This document shows positions 11,607 to 23,106 of a DNA stretch of 64,000 nucleotides, in pieces. How positions within the stretch are numbered: position 1 is the first letter of the stretch; every line of letters starts with the position of its first letter. Location of the stretch: positions 44,636,745 through 44,700,744 of the forward strand of contig CM075102.1 in NCBI GenBank assembly GCA_037576195.1, in the 5' to 3' direction. Made by a program: the position numbers and the translations under genes. Under the pieces are notes generated by a model, which searched no databases, had not been told where the DNA came from, and was given only the letters and a program-made list of their open reading frames with translations. The DNA is from Phytoseiulus persimilis (taxonomy: Eukaryota > Arthropoda > Arachnida > Mesostigmata > Phytoseiidae).

Positions 11607-11903
11607 ATGAATTTCCTCGCCATCATCGGTTTTATCGCCGTCGCAGCTGCCTTTTTAGTTGATCCCATACAATGCGGAGGATATGGCAGTTATGGGTACG
11701 GCCACAAACACTACCATGTGTCCCATGCAAAAGTGGCCAAGGTGTCTTACGTCAAGACGCCGGTGGTTTCAACTCATTACGTGAAGAAACCGGTGGTGAG
11801 CTACGTCCACAAGCCAGTCAAGTCTGTCCACTATGTTTCCAAACCAGTGGTATCTCTCCACACAGTGCCCGTTATCAGCAAAGGTTACAGTCACGGCTGG
11901 TGA
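11607..11903 (+). CDS. Secreted His/Gly-rich KPV-repeat protein 2 (cuticle-type)
   Basis: A 98-aa intronless frame, the closest paralogue of the 9310-9612 product. Signal peptide at about residues 1-23 (MNFLAIIGFIAVAAAFL...IQC), then GGYGSYGYGHKHYHVSHAKV, then the same succession of KTPVVSTHYV, KKPVVSYVHKPVKSVHYV and SKPVVSLHTVPVISK units, ending HGW. The repeat domain is far more conserved with paralogue 1 than the signal peptide is, so the domain is under constraint. A TATA box and a short leader precede it, and AATAAA lies about 150 nt after the stop. Likely an extracellular structural protein; tissue and matrix are unknown. Confidence 0.87.
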   Translation: MNFLAIIGFIAVAAAFLVDPIQCGGYGSYGYGHKHYHVSHAKVAKVSYVKTPVVSTHYVKKPVVSYVHKPVKSVHYVSKPVVSLHTVPVISKGYSHGW

Positions 11904-12051
11904 AAACTCTCACACAAACTCCCACGATTCCCCCCAGTGATCGATTGGAACGTCGGCTTGAAACTTCGTTGAGACCGTTTTAGCGATAAGAGTCTCCGTG
12001 TAAATACCTCCTTGTACAAAACTCAGAAATTCTGAGTAGATAGTGGATAAT

Positions 12052-12057
12052 AATAAA
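12052..12057 (+). terminator. Polyadenylation signal of KPV-repeat gene 2
   Basis: AATAAA in TAATAATAAACG, about 150 nt after the stop of the 11607-11903 gene. Confidence 0.65.
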
Positions 12058-12408
12058 CGCTCCGAGCGAGGAAACTTGAACGGTCGCAGTTTTTTCTCCT
12101 ACTCTCCATCCATGTACTCAGGGGAAACTTGACAGCGGGAGGAGATCCGAACAAAAAGCGAATTTCTGTTCCATTGGACCATCGTGTTGCTTTCGTCGGG
12201 AAAATTTCGAGCGATAGAGACCCATGAAACACAGGGGGTCCAACTTTCCAGTATCTCAGCCAGCACCGAACGAAAACAAAAATTGGACTATGGCGTTCTC
12301 ACGCCCCAAAAGCCGAACAACGTTCGAACTTTTTACCTTCCATTGATTTGTCGTCAAAGTTTCAAGACTTGTTCTTGGCATGGGAGTCGGGGAAAGGGTT
12401 GCAAGACG

Positions 12409-12417
12409 TTTTAAAAA
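12409..12417 (+). promoter_or_regulatory. TATA-like box of KPV-repeat gene 3
   Basis: TTTTAAAAA. With the usual 25-30 bp spacing, transcription would start near 12440. That puts the upstream in-frame ATG at 12442 on the cap site and favours ATG 12466 as the real start. Confidence 0.45.
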
Positions 12418-12465
12418 GGCTAGCGACAACGATTCTTTCCGATGGATCGGGCAAACAGTGTCAAT

Positions 12466-12789
12466 ATGAGTTATCTCAAGATCTTCGGTTACGCGCTCTT
12501 CCTCGTTCTGTGCACCAAGCTAGACTACTCCGAAGCTCACGGCGGGCACCATGGAGATCACTATCACGTGACCCACCAGAAAGTTGCCAAACTGCACTAC
12601 GTCAAGACACCCGTGATATCTACTCATTATGTGAAGAAACCTGTATTGACATACGTACACAAGCCTGTGAAATCGATACACTATGTGTCAAAACCTGTCA
12701 TCACGTACCATCACATTCCGTTGATCACAAAGGCTCATCCTCCACCACACCATCATCACTACCACATCCACGAGCATCATGGATGGTAG
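12466..12789 (+). CDS. Secreted His-rich KPV-repeat protein 3 (cuticle-type)
   Basis: A 107-aa intronless paralogue of the two genes upstream. I start it at 12466, not at the in-frame ATG 24 nt earlier, because MSY then aligns with paralogue 1, a signal peptide follows at once (to about SEA at residue 24), and the TATA-like box at 12409 implies transcription starts close to 12440. It lacks the GGYG block and has HGGHHGDHYHVTH instead. The repeat domain (KTPVISTHYV, KKPVLTYVHKPVKSIHYV) is conserved, and a unique tail is very His/Pro-rich (AHPPPHHHHYHIHEHHGW). The His clusters could bind metal or be pH-responsive; that is inference. Confidence 0.85.
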   Translation: MSYLKIFGYALFLVLCTKLDYSEAHGGHHGDHYHVTHQKVAKLHYVKTPVISTHYVKKPVLTYVHKPVKSIHYVSKPVITYHHIPLITKAHPPPHHHHYHIHEHHGW

Positions 12790-12865
12790 ACTCGAAAGCT
12801 GGCTCGTTGTTGTCCACATGATCCAGAAAATTGACAGCAGTGAATTTCCGAGAGTATAGACGTTG

Positions 12866-12871
12866 AATAAA
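12866..12871 (+). terminator. Polyadenylation signal of KPV-repeat gene 3
   Basis: AATAAA 76 nt after the stop at 12789. Confidence 0.7.
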
Positions 12872-14361
12872 TATTTCGATTGGTTGCTCATGCACCAGGA
12901 CTCATTTCTCTTCGTTCGAAATCGAGTCGCGTCGTTGAGATATCATGAGCAAATGAATCTACGGGGGGCCACCGTCGAAAATGACAATGAGTTCTCAGAC
13001 GAGATCTTCAGACTGATGGAGGTAACTCGCGCATACCAAGTCATTATTATATGAGCAACTGGGTTACTTTACCTTGAAGCGTGATTCCCCTTGCCTCAAT
13101 AGCTCCGAACTTTCTTATGAACTCCTTGAAGTCTAATTCATTTTTTACGGATTACTCGATGGTCAGGATGGCAAGGTTTGACAACCTCGGTCGTGACATG
13201 GGGGATAGTTATTGATTCTTGATGAGTTTCAATACTTACAAGCTCCGTTTGCATGCGGCAGGACTAATGCCGAGAGTCAGGAAGAGCCGGAGCATCAGCA
13301 CAATATTTCGAACACAGATATTCGAGCTAAATCGATGGTTGGATTTGAGCAGCTTCAAGGAGCCACCTCTCAAAGACGAAATGAATTCTGTTCATCGATC
13401 ATTAAGTAGAGCACTCCATGGTTTCTCACCAGGGCGAGGAATCAGATGCAATAGTAGGACTTCTCCCCACTCTAAGGACTTAGTAAATAAATACTCCCGC
13501 CAGAACTCAAGTTACCAATGAACCAGGAACAGAGGCGCATTCTGATGCCCCAAGCAATGTGATGCCCGGGGCTGGTTCCGCACACTTGCATAGCGAGTCG
13601 GAAATCGAGTTTGATCGAAATTATCTGGATCTGTCTCAATGATATCAGAATGGAAGTTGATCCGAGCCCGCGGTGACAACGACAAGAAAGTCCGGTAGTA
13701 GTTTGTATCGTCTTTTTGATGAGCAGCTCTGCGTTGGGGATGATTGCCTGATGATCATGAGAACAGTGAGTCAGGACCGAAGCTCGAGAGCGCAAAACTC
13801 TCTGGATTCCGTGTTACCTGGTGGTGTCGGTTCCCGGTGTGGAGGACGACAGCAACAACTCAAAACCGTGCATACATGACATGTTCTCGGAATGGAATTA
13901 ATCAGCCGTGGAGGTATTTGGGCACAAAAAAATGAGCTGAGGGTCTCCATCACGGAATGCAAGTACACCAGTCGGCCAATGTGCATAATAACCACCATAC
14001 TAGGGTCCGAGATAGAAGATGGCCCATTTCCAACCCTTGGACTCTGTCCGAATGAAAGCAGCCAGTGATGGCTCCCTAGTTTGATCTTCAACTATTTTTT
14101 CCCTGCACGCCCGGAACTCTTTCTCCGTCGGAAAATACATGAATTGAGAAGTTTTTCCTCAGCTTCACGACGCCACAAAACGCAAGTCTCCTTTCGCTGA
14201 AGAAGTCCTTAAGATTTCCGGGGTCTCTGGAATAGCTTGAAACCGTAGGGAGGTTCGCGCCCGCTGCATGCCCACGAACTTTTCACCTGGTGGGGGTTTT
14301 CACCCTGGACGGTTCTTTCTCCCGAACCGCCCGGCACACCACGGACTCTCTTCAGACTAAG

Positions 14362-14637
14362 CTCTTCGAGAGCCCCCCGCTCGCTGGCCGGGTGGCATAA
14401 ACCAACACTGGGTGCCACGCTAAGCTAGCAATTGCGGGATAAAAATCTTTCTTATGCGGTAAATAGAGGATTTAATTCATATCAGAATTGAATCTGAACC
14501 ATCTTAAGACCCAAGCCCACCGCCCGAATTGGATTTGCGAGGCGATAGGGAGTGTTACTGAAGCAATACTCCGGTGCACTCCTGAGGGCTGGCTGAGAGG
14601 TTCAGCCAAAAAAAAAAAAAAAAAACTTTTCGAGAGC
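14362..14637 (+). mobile_element. Probable retroposed insertion (poly-A tail, target-site duplication)
   Basis: An 18-A tract (14608-14625) directly follows a short hairpin, GGCTGA-GAGGT-TCAGCC. The 12 bases after it (CTTTTCGAGAGC, 14626-14637) repeat with one mismatch as CTCTTCGAGAGC at 14362-14373. This is the pattern of L1-type retroposition: target-site duplication, about 230 bp of insert, poly-A, duplication. Near the insert's 5' end, TGGCCGGGTGG resembles a tRNA-type A box, which would suit a SINE. No good B box is visible. It could also be a retroposed small RNA or a chance arrangement. Confidence 0.4.
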
Positions 14638-16367
14638 GAAGTTGCTCCCGATGGAACTCCAGTCCTCAAGTTGAGTATTCGAAAGTTGTTACCTCAATCA
14701 ACAAGACAACGGTAGCGTTCGGAACCTCATTCCCAATTGGCGTTTCGCAGAAAGCGTTCAGTCCATCTTGCCGGAATCGGACCTTCCGATTCCCACCGGA
14801 TTCTAACCTTAAGATAGCTAGGACCTCGAGAGCAAACAGTGTCGAAAAAGGCCATCTTCCTCAGAACAACCTTGAATAATTCTCAAAGTAGAAGCTCGTA
14901 TTGGATGCGCGTCCAACTTCAACTGATGCCGGCAAAGAGGAAAGTGAGGAAGTGCTCTGCCAAATGAATGACCTCCGACACATGGCCTGAGCCAGGCACG
15001 AGGACATGTAAACATGACCGTTAATGATAAACGCAATGCTCTGAGTTGGCAGTGCTCCTCAGAGAAAAATCCCTCCTACAGCGTGACTCGTATACTCTTC
15101 CAAACTTGAATCAATACGCTAGAGGGTAGAACATCCCGGCATCGTTGTCGACGATCAGGGGGCGACGCCCTGAATCAGCTTTAACAGCGATATTCTTCAA
15201 TTTCTGAACGGAAGGACTATATCTTTGATCGGGAGCTCGCGGTAACCACCGCGGGGAGGTTTTTCGAGGATTCGTCGAAACTACGGCTCCCGTTCGAAAG
15301 TCGCTCCCGGTTGGGACGATTCCAACCTCCGAAAGCTCGCAAAAAAGGATTCTCCGTACATGCAATCACATTCAAGGCTCCCTCGTCATCCATGGACGTC
15401 AGGCAGAGATGTCTAGTGTTGGGTTGGAACCGCCTTAAGTTGGCGTTACTTCGAACGATCGAGCGCTGCTCTCAAGAGCTGCGCTAATACACCGATCGGG
15501 AGAATTATTTCAAGAGTGCACCTTTGGAACTATCGAGGCTTGATGTCCCGGAAACACTTCCTCTTTCCAGCATAAGAGAGGTACTCCAAGGCATTTCTCA
15601 GTGTGGGACGGATATTGAGTCTGCCGGAGCCAGGACAGGAAGAGTGTGTTGCTCATTCCGATTTCTTTGGAGGTCCCCATGATTCACTGGCTCTCGAGCC
15701 AGACAACGATCTCGGCGACCATCAGAGCTTCTGTCATCTTGGGCAGTATACGTGAGGGTAGTATCGCTCCGCTTCGAGGTCATATCTCCAACTGTACTCG
15801 GAAATACTGATCCATGGAAATATGGGATGTGAGAACTCTAGCTCGACTTCTGTGGTACTCCGTGACTCGACCTGTTCCTCTCCCGGAGCGAATATACGAG
15901 GAATACGGGGAACACTCCGTCATACCTCATGGTTTTGTACGGCAAACTACAGGGTGTTTTCCGTATTACGGAGAACCTGGTCAACACGTGGATGATGGTT
16001 CAAAAACACAGTAAGCAATTGCCTCGCGCTCCATCGAACAATCGGAGATCTTGCGAGAACTATTCTGTTCTACGATTGCAGAGATTCATTCACTTCAATG
16101 ATATCTTCTTTGATCCAGAAACCGCATCTTCGAGCGCAAAGGACGAGCTCGAGGAGTGTTCGTCTGCAGAATGTCTGAACGGTTGACAGATTGTTGAGGG
16201 GGTTCGCGGTCTGTACCTCGCGTGCATATTCCCACCCATTCGGTCCGTCACTGGCTCGAGCGGGAAGTCAACAACTCAGCGCTGGGTCCGATTCCTGTCG
16301 CGAACGCTATCTTTTGATTTGATTTTATTGGATCTTAAATGTGCACATATTTTCCCTTTCATTTCAG

Positions 16368-16512
16368 GGGTGAATCGTACTGGGTTCACAGATAATACTT
16401 CGTTGTTGTCCCATCGTCTTAGGATATCCATCGTCCTTCTCAGGTTCCTAATTCTTGTTCCGAGACTGGTTCTAGCATCCCTCACCCTCTTCGGCGGCGG
16501 AGCTCAATTTCA
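16368..16512 (+). other. Candidate internal exon, unidentified
   Basis: The stretch is bounded by a strong acceptor (TTTCCCTTTCATTTCAG) and a consensus donor (CAG|GTAAGT) and is open in one frame only. That frame reads hydrophobic in its second half (RFLILVPRLVLASLTLF), like a membrane segment or signal anchor. No neighbouring exon could be joined to it, and the minus strand is also partly open here. It may be a coding exon, a non-coding exon or chance. Confidence 0.25.
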
Positions 16513-19500
16513 GGTAAGTCCAGACCTGCAAATTCAGAAATCTGACACTGAAGCTGGTGAAGGGTCCCTGCAATCGGAGAGGGAGGATCCGCTCGAGATC
16601 CGGAAAGCTCGACCACGTTCGGAATGCTCTCGGATTTGATGGAGTCCTGAGCCCTAACGAGTTCGGAATCGTGGAGAATCATGAGCTACGGTCATGAGAA
16701 GTGCGCGAAGATCAGTTAATCTCCAGATTCTTTGGTTCCAGGCCTGACGTGAGGATTCCACGGCTCCTGACTCCCGATGAACCATTTCCGAATGTCGTAC
16801 TTAGTGACTTTTAGTGGGGGCTAACGGTCGACTCACGCACTCATAATTTCTTAGAAACGGGAGCTCTGGAGAAGTGTACCTCAACATGGGGCACCTGCGC
16901 CACCGAGGAGAACGGTGCCTTTCTCGGTGGGGGTGATTCCCCGATTGTGTACGGGCAATTATAGGTGGGGCACGGAGTCCCCTGGCTCGCTGATGAACTT
17001 GTGTTCCTCATGAGCCGAGCTCAAAGCGCATCTCATTCTTGCGCCCGTCGGTGGCACTGAGGGCTCCGTGGAGCGAAAGGAGCTTCTGGTTGAAAAAGCG
17101 GGGCCTGGTGTGGTTTCACTTGAGGAACATTGCTCTCGAGACTCTTGAACTTCCGTTTCTTGTTCTTCTCTGAGATCGATCTCATGAGCGACAGGTTCGA
17201 CATTCCTCCGACCAAAGACTCTGGCGTGATTCATTTTCCTCGGTTTTGCGGGAGCGGTGAGTGGAGAATACTCTCGGGGAAGCCCATCCTCACTAGATTT
17301 TTTTTCTGTAGTTTTTCTGATCGACAGCACACGGACCGGCAAATGAGGTGACCGGTGGCGCCATCTGTGGAAGGGAAGCGGCCTCTTTTCACGCACCGCT
17401 AGCTCTGTCGTCCGGGAAACGACTTCGAGCCCGACTGGTTGAACTACAACAATACACAGTCACATGGGCACGATCGAGCGAACGAGCATTCCCACCGCGG
17501 ATACGACGCCATCCTACCTCAACCGTCCGTCGCTCATCCATTCGCTAACTCCCACCCACTCTCGATGAGCGACGAGCTCAGCTCCCTGTAAATTGATCGG
17601 TGCGCGATGCTTTACGAACTCATTATTATCCATTCCTCACCCCAATATCCTTCCAATGCTTTGGTTTCAGTGGATGTCTCCGAAATTAATGTTTCAATTT
17701 CCGGAACCGTTGGGAAAAGTCACAGCTCGCGCCCATCTTCTAGCAGAAAGCCTTTTCAGATTCCCAACTTCGAAAATATTGTGTGTTTTGGTGAACGTCA
17801 GTTACCTCCTCATCCATCCACGTCACCCTTTCCAGCTCTGTCCGTGTCAGAATCATTCGCCGCCAGAGGAGCCAGACGGCGCGGTGGCCACACGTCAGTC
17901 CTCAACCGTTGGCTCAGCCGCAGAGCGGCTCCCGCTTTACCGTGTTTTTCGTTCGTTGTGATTAAGGATACCAAAGGATAGAGCTCTCAACGGCATGGGT
18001 GAGTTTTGTGGTGAGTCTGTTCGCCAAAAAGACGCACTCCGGCAGCTCAACGTCTCGAGAAGAAGCCGTTGCAGAAACGATACGAACACACGAGCCGTCA
18101 GTTGGTGGCACAGATATTGAATTGGGACAGCTCCGGGCCTGCTTAGACATGGCACGGACGAAAAACCAACGTTCCGCGACAGAAACTGCGCTTTGGATGT
18201 GTTTTCGAAGTCGAGAATTCGGGCTGGCTTGAGACAGACGTGAGAGAGCATATGGCTGGAGAATGCTGAAAATTTCAAACTCCTTTTTGAAGCCTTGCTA
18301 GATCACCTGTGACGCCCTTCTGACACGTTCCATGGAGATGAAGTTCGGCTGTTCTATCCATTATCTTCTGCCATCGCTCGGACATCGCATACAGTGATCC
18401 CACTTACACAGCTGACTTACCGGTCGTGAGTCAGCGAGCTGAAAGAGAAGTTTTACTTTCCGAGAGTCCCATCAAGTCAGCACGGCGTTCGCCAAGCTCC
18501 GCTGGCTTCTGTTTTCCCGGAACATTGAAATTTCGCGACGTTTGTTGCGTACGAGCGTTTGTTGAATATCTCCTCAAAGCCCACTTGTCTATGCATGTCT
18601 TCGGCTGCCGATCCGGCGGAGGGACGGCAGGAATCGGCTCGATTCAAGTCTGCGTAGGCGAATCTCTCGGGGAGAGATGTTCAGCCTACTGCTGCGAAGA
18701 AAATCTTCGGAGCGACTCTTAACGATGCTCCAGCTGACTCGCTCGAAATTTCGGCCATCGATTCCGGCAACGAATGGTTCGCAGAGACCATGGAAGCTGG
18801 AACGGCCCGAGTAGCGTTGTATACAATTCATTTCGACAGCACGATGAAATATGCATTCTGCGATCCGTCCTGGAATCGCTCCGTTGGACCTGAAAGCCGG
18901 AATGAGCGATATTCCTGAGTGCTCAGTTTCCTTCCCTTTTTCACGTTTTACATGTAGTCGCCATCCAAGGCCTGAGCGGGTTTTTGAACCCCCCAATGAC
19001 TCCCTTCCACGCTCCGGCCCGCATCTTCAAGGAAAGCGTTTACACTCTAGAGTCTAGGGCCTGGGTGTCGCGGAACTGTGCGTGCGCTGAGCGCTTCAGA
19101 TTTTTTTCTTTGGTTTTTTCTTCTCGAACGGATGTAGGATTTGAGCAGAAGAACGTTAGCGACTCACGGATGCTAACGGAATTCTGTGTCCCTCTGACTC
19201 GCCCTGCCGTTCTTTTTTCCTCGAGTAACACTACGACTGTTCGTCGTTGTCAACTTCTAGCACTGGCTCGGTGCGGGCCTCGCGGTTCTCTATTTCTCTC
19301 ACAATGAGCACGAGACGCATATCGCGCTCTTTCCGCGTCTGATGACCGATAGTGGCGAAGACTCCAAACGTAATTGTTCTCTTTCGACCATGTTTTTGTT
19401 CAAGGCTGAACTTTGGTCTCGCTGAATCTAACTTGCAAATCGAATTGAATTTCATTAGCTCCCATACAGAGAACCCATCCGCGAGGAAACATTGAAACGC

Positions 19501-22298
19501 CGACGTCGTAACACGTTACAATGGTTTCTCTTCAAACAAATAGGAAAGGCAGACCGAGCGGGTCTAGAAATCAAACCGATACTCCACTCGGGCTGTGGAC
19601 ATTCGACTGATCCGAAAGAAAAAGTAATCGTTGCTTCGCAATCGCTGATTTCATTCGAAGGGAATGAGTGTATTGAACGGCGGCACAAATGCAGAAATCC
19701 GTGAGAGGTCACAACGGATCAGCCCAATCAACTGATAGAACTGACTGAGGAGCAGAAGCCGAGTCTCCGTCATACAATCGGCGGTTCTTTCTCTCGGCGC
19801 GACACACATCTCCCCCTGTTCCCATGGTTCCAACACAAGCGATCAAAGAAGACGATTGATACCCGGAAATGGCATAAAAACCTCCATCCGAGTGGTTTCC
19901 GAGCCCCAGCCATCGACCCGTAGGAAGCGTTCCGGCGGCGTCGGAATCTCGGTCCACCACTGAAGTCTGTTTTATCATTCATGATTTTATCGCACTCGCG
20001 GTGCTGCTCGCTGTCGCCCTCGGTAGTGTTGGCCGTAAGGGTCTCGTAGAAGCTCGCAGCTACATGAATCTGCCTGAAGCAACGCTCAAAGTAGTGACAG
20101 ATCTTGTTAGCGAGCTCTGAGTGAAAAGTCACTGAGTGAGTCGGGAAGCCGGAGCTGAAACGCTGCCTCAGAATGTAATCGTGTATCCGATGCGCGGGTT
20201 CTAATACTTCGTAGGACTAACCGATGCTGGGCCTATCAGTAGGCTGACAGATGACGCTCCCGGAACGCTCATAAACCGTGCTCCGCTGTGGGCAGCTCCC
20301 ACATAGTCACTAGGTATCGAGAGTTGAAGAGCGCTAGTGCTTTATATTGGCTTGTCTGTCGCTGCAGACTCCGGGCGTGCCAGACAATGAATCCATTACT
20401 CATGGCACCGAAGGTCGAAGCCCACGTCTGACTCATCTAGCTCCTGATCTGTGATCAAACCAGAGTGTTTCACCGATTGTTTCTTCGGAGCCACGTCTGG
20501 TGCGATATCGAGATCCTTCCCGCACATAACCTCGATTCAAGCGGGCAGAAGTTCAGAAGCCGGGGATGATGGTATGAGCGCTGCCCTGTAAAGTCGAGGA
20601 AATCTGCTCCCAATGCGAGACCTTGATCGTGGTCCGATCGTACTTTAATTTGTTCGGAAAAGACCCCACGGGAACGTCCGTTGTCACTCTGCTTTTATTT
20701 CCATCTTTGCAGTCTCTGACGTTCATTTCTTCGAACGGCGAATGGGAGTCGCAACGGATAGGTTTCGGTGGAAAGCAGCGGTCCAAGTGGTCGCGGAGTT
20801 CGCGCTCTTTCGCTCCACCTCAGGTTGCGTCGAGGGTCGCAATGACAATGCAACTTCCCCTGCGAGCATCAATGATCCGCTGATCCGTTTTAATCGGGTC
20901 AATGATCTGCATAATAAGTCATGGACAGAACCGCATTGCATTTCATCGGGGCCCTTTATTCTTGGATTCGCTGAAATTTTACGAAGCAGAAGACTCGGGG
21001 GCAGCCATGCAAAGTCGTATTCTAGTCCCCAGTCATCGCTGAAATCGGGGAATTTCGCGTCACTGACGTCAGTGGAGACCAGCAGGAAGAGCTGTGGGTT
21101 CGAGTCGCGATTCAGGCTTCCTGGACAAATGGCTCCATTAAGGTCGGCTGGAAATAATCGACTCGATAACTGGTTCGCGTCACCGTGGAAGACATTTCCC
21201 ATCGCTCAACAGCTGGAAGAATACGCTACTTCGGCACACTATCGAAGAGCATTGGGAAAAACCTCTTCCGTTGATAGCTTCCCATCCGCAAAGAAACGGC
21301 GGTCGGGAGCGGGCGCTGCTGAAGAGTTTCAGAGAACTTTGTAAGTTGGCACTTTCGTCAGTCGGTCTCTTCGTTTGCGTCGATTCCGATAAGCCAACCG
21401 GCTAACCGGTCGGTTCCAACTGACCCGACGGACGACTGGGCAGCGAAAGTGTCGAACACCGAGAGAAGGAAGACGAGCTGAGGAAAAGCGGAAGACGAGC
21501 AAAAGTTTCCAAAAAGAGAAAGAAGCGACGACACAAAATATTGCCCAAAACTTGCTCGGTGTGGCCTCCTTTGGCTAGCTCGCTTGCTCGGTTTGATCGC
21601 TTGGTGTTCAGCTCAGTTTGCGTCCGCGCATCCGCCGTCGGATTTTTCGAACAACAGTCAGTCAGTAAGAATAGGGGGCAGTGGCGGCGGCCGCAACACG
21701 TTCCGACTTTGCTTTCTAGAGCGCGGCGCGCGTCGACTCCTCCGTTTCTCGTTAGATCTGGAGACTTTGGAGCAAAAATCGGGTAGAAGCAGGTGCCGCT
21801 GTCCGAGAAAACGGGCACCCAACCTGGCTGAATCATTGGAGCCAGAGAAAATTCGCCCTCGTCCCGATGTTCGTCATATCCGCAGTCAGACGGTCCCTCC
21901 GAGGAGCCTGAGCCGATGCCCCTTAGACAGCGAGCCATTCACACACGTCAGGGTGATCGAACCATTCCGCGAGGGGAATAGCATCGGGAGAAGCTTCCGA
22001 CTCAGAGCTAGCTCCCGCCGGTCTGTCTGTGGGAAGAGGTATCAGTAGCAACGTCGCTTCAGTACGGACAAAACAACCGCTTTGGTTCCGGCTACGGGCG
22101 ACTCAGCGTGACCAGTGTATGAGTTGCTCTGTTTCGTTGCTGACCATTTCCTCATCGATTCGGAAAACTAGCCAGGACTGTCGACTGAGCTCCGGCGGTC
22201 GATCGGGAACCTGTTCGGAGACCCCACTTCGACGATGAGCTCTACGAGAATTCTCAAGAATTCCCGAACCGCCCGGCATCGTCACAGGAGGCGGAAGG

Positions 22299-23106
22299 TC
22301 AATATTTCCATGAAAAGGAATCCCTCGCTCTTTTGACCTCGAGCACAGTGTCGAAAATGGTTCCTCCGGAGTCCGGGTGAGCGTGCAACGATTCTGCTAC
22401 CTCCTGAAACACCCGCAGAGGAGCTCCCTGAACGCAACTTCGATGCTGCGTAATCGATTGAAATGAGGAATAGTTTGCCAGTTGACTGAGTTCTGAAGTG
22501 CTTCCCCGCGATTCGAATGATGATGATCATCATCCAGATGGGGACGGCGACTACGGCCGCGATGTAGATAATGATGCCAAAAGCAAGCACGCCGTTTGAG
22601 TTGGCTGCTCGCTCGTTGCCGGTCGTGTTTTCAGGCAAGCAACACTATTGAGTCATGCTCCGGTTGGCCCTTTGTGTCGCATCCCGGTTCGGCTGCGCAC
22701 AGTTCGGTTTAGCTTTGCTCTGCTCAGTCGGCCCAGACAAGCTGCTGAGCTCTTCGATGATCCCGCAGCTGCCACCGCTTCTGACGCTCAGCCTTCCGTC
22801 TTTCGGGAGGTTCTGGAGGGAACATCGACAGTTCAACACAAGCGCCGCAGTTGAACGGCACAGCTGACTTCCACCTCCGACAAGTAGTCGTTGACGTCGT
22901 AAGCCGCGATGAATGCAGAGCGAAGACGAGTCGGAGCTCAAAGCCACGAACTGAGGTAGCAGTCGGCTGCCTGTCACATGGATGGCTGGACGGATGAATG
23001 AAAGTTCGCCCGACAGACGGACGGAAGGGAGGAACCGAACTTCTTCGCGATCCGCTTCCTGCATTCGTAAATAACTCCGAGGATGCGTTTCAGCGATCTT
23101 CGCCAT
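22299..23106 (-). other. Candidate minus-strand gene with one membrane segment, unidentified
   Basis: Three minus-strand pieces look non-random. 23106-22645 is open for 153 codons with a Ser/Gly/Cys-containing hydrophilic part. Beginning after an AATAG possible acceptor near 22644, a frame carries PENTTGNER, a strongly hydrophobic segment (GIIIYIAAVVAVPIWMMIIII) and then basic residues. From 22403, after a TTTCAG acceptor, a short frame (EVAESLHAHPDSGGTIF...) runs to a stop at 22299. Together they would fit a type I single-pass membrane protein, but the phases of the obvious donors do not join the pieces, and there is no ATG next to the membrane segment. Confidence 0.25.

Noticed and set aside
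12442..12465. Upstream in-frame ATG giving eight extra residues to KPV protein 3
   Set aside because: It would sit at the predicted cap site, would put polar residues before the signal peptide, and is absent from both paralogues.
20723..21344. Long opposed open frames (200 codons plus, 159 codons minus)
   Set aside because: Both strands are open over the same bases, neither product has a recognisable motif, and no splice or promoter signal favours either one. Most likely a composition effect.
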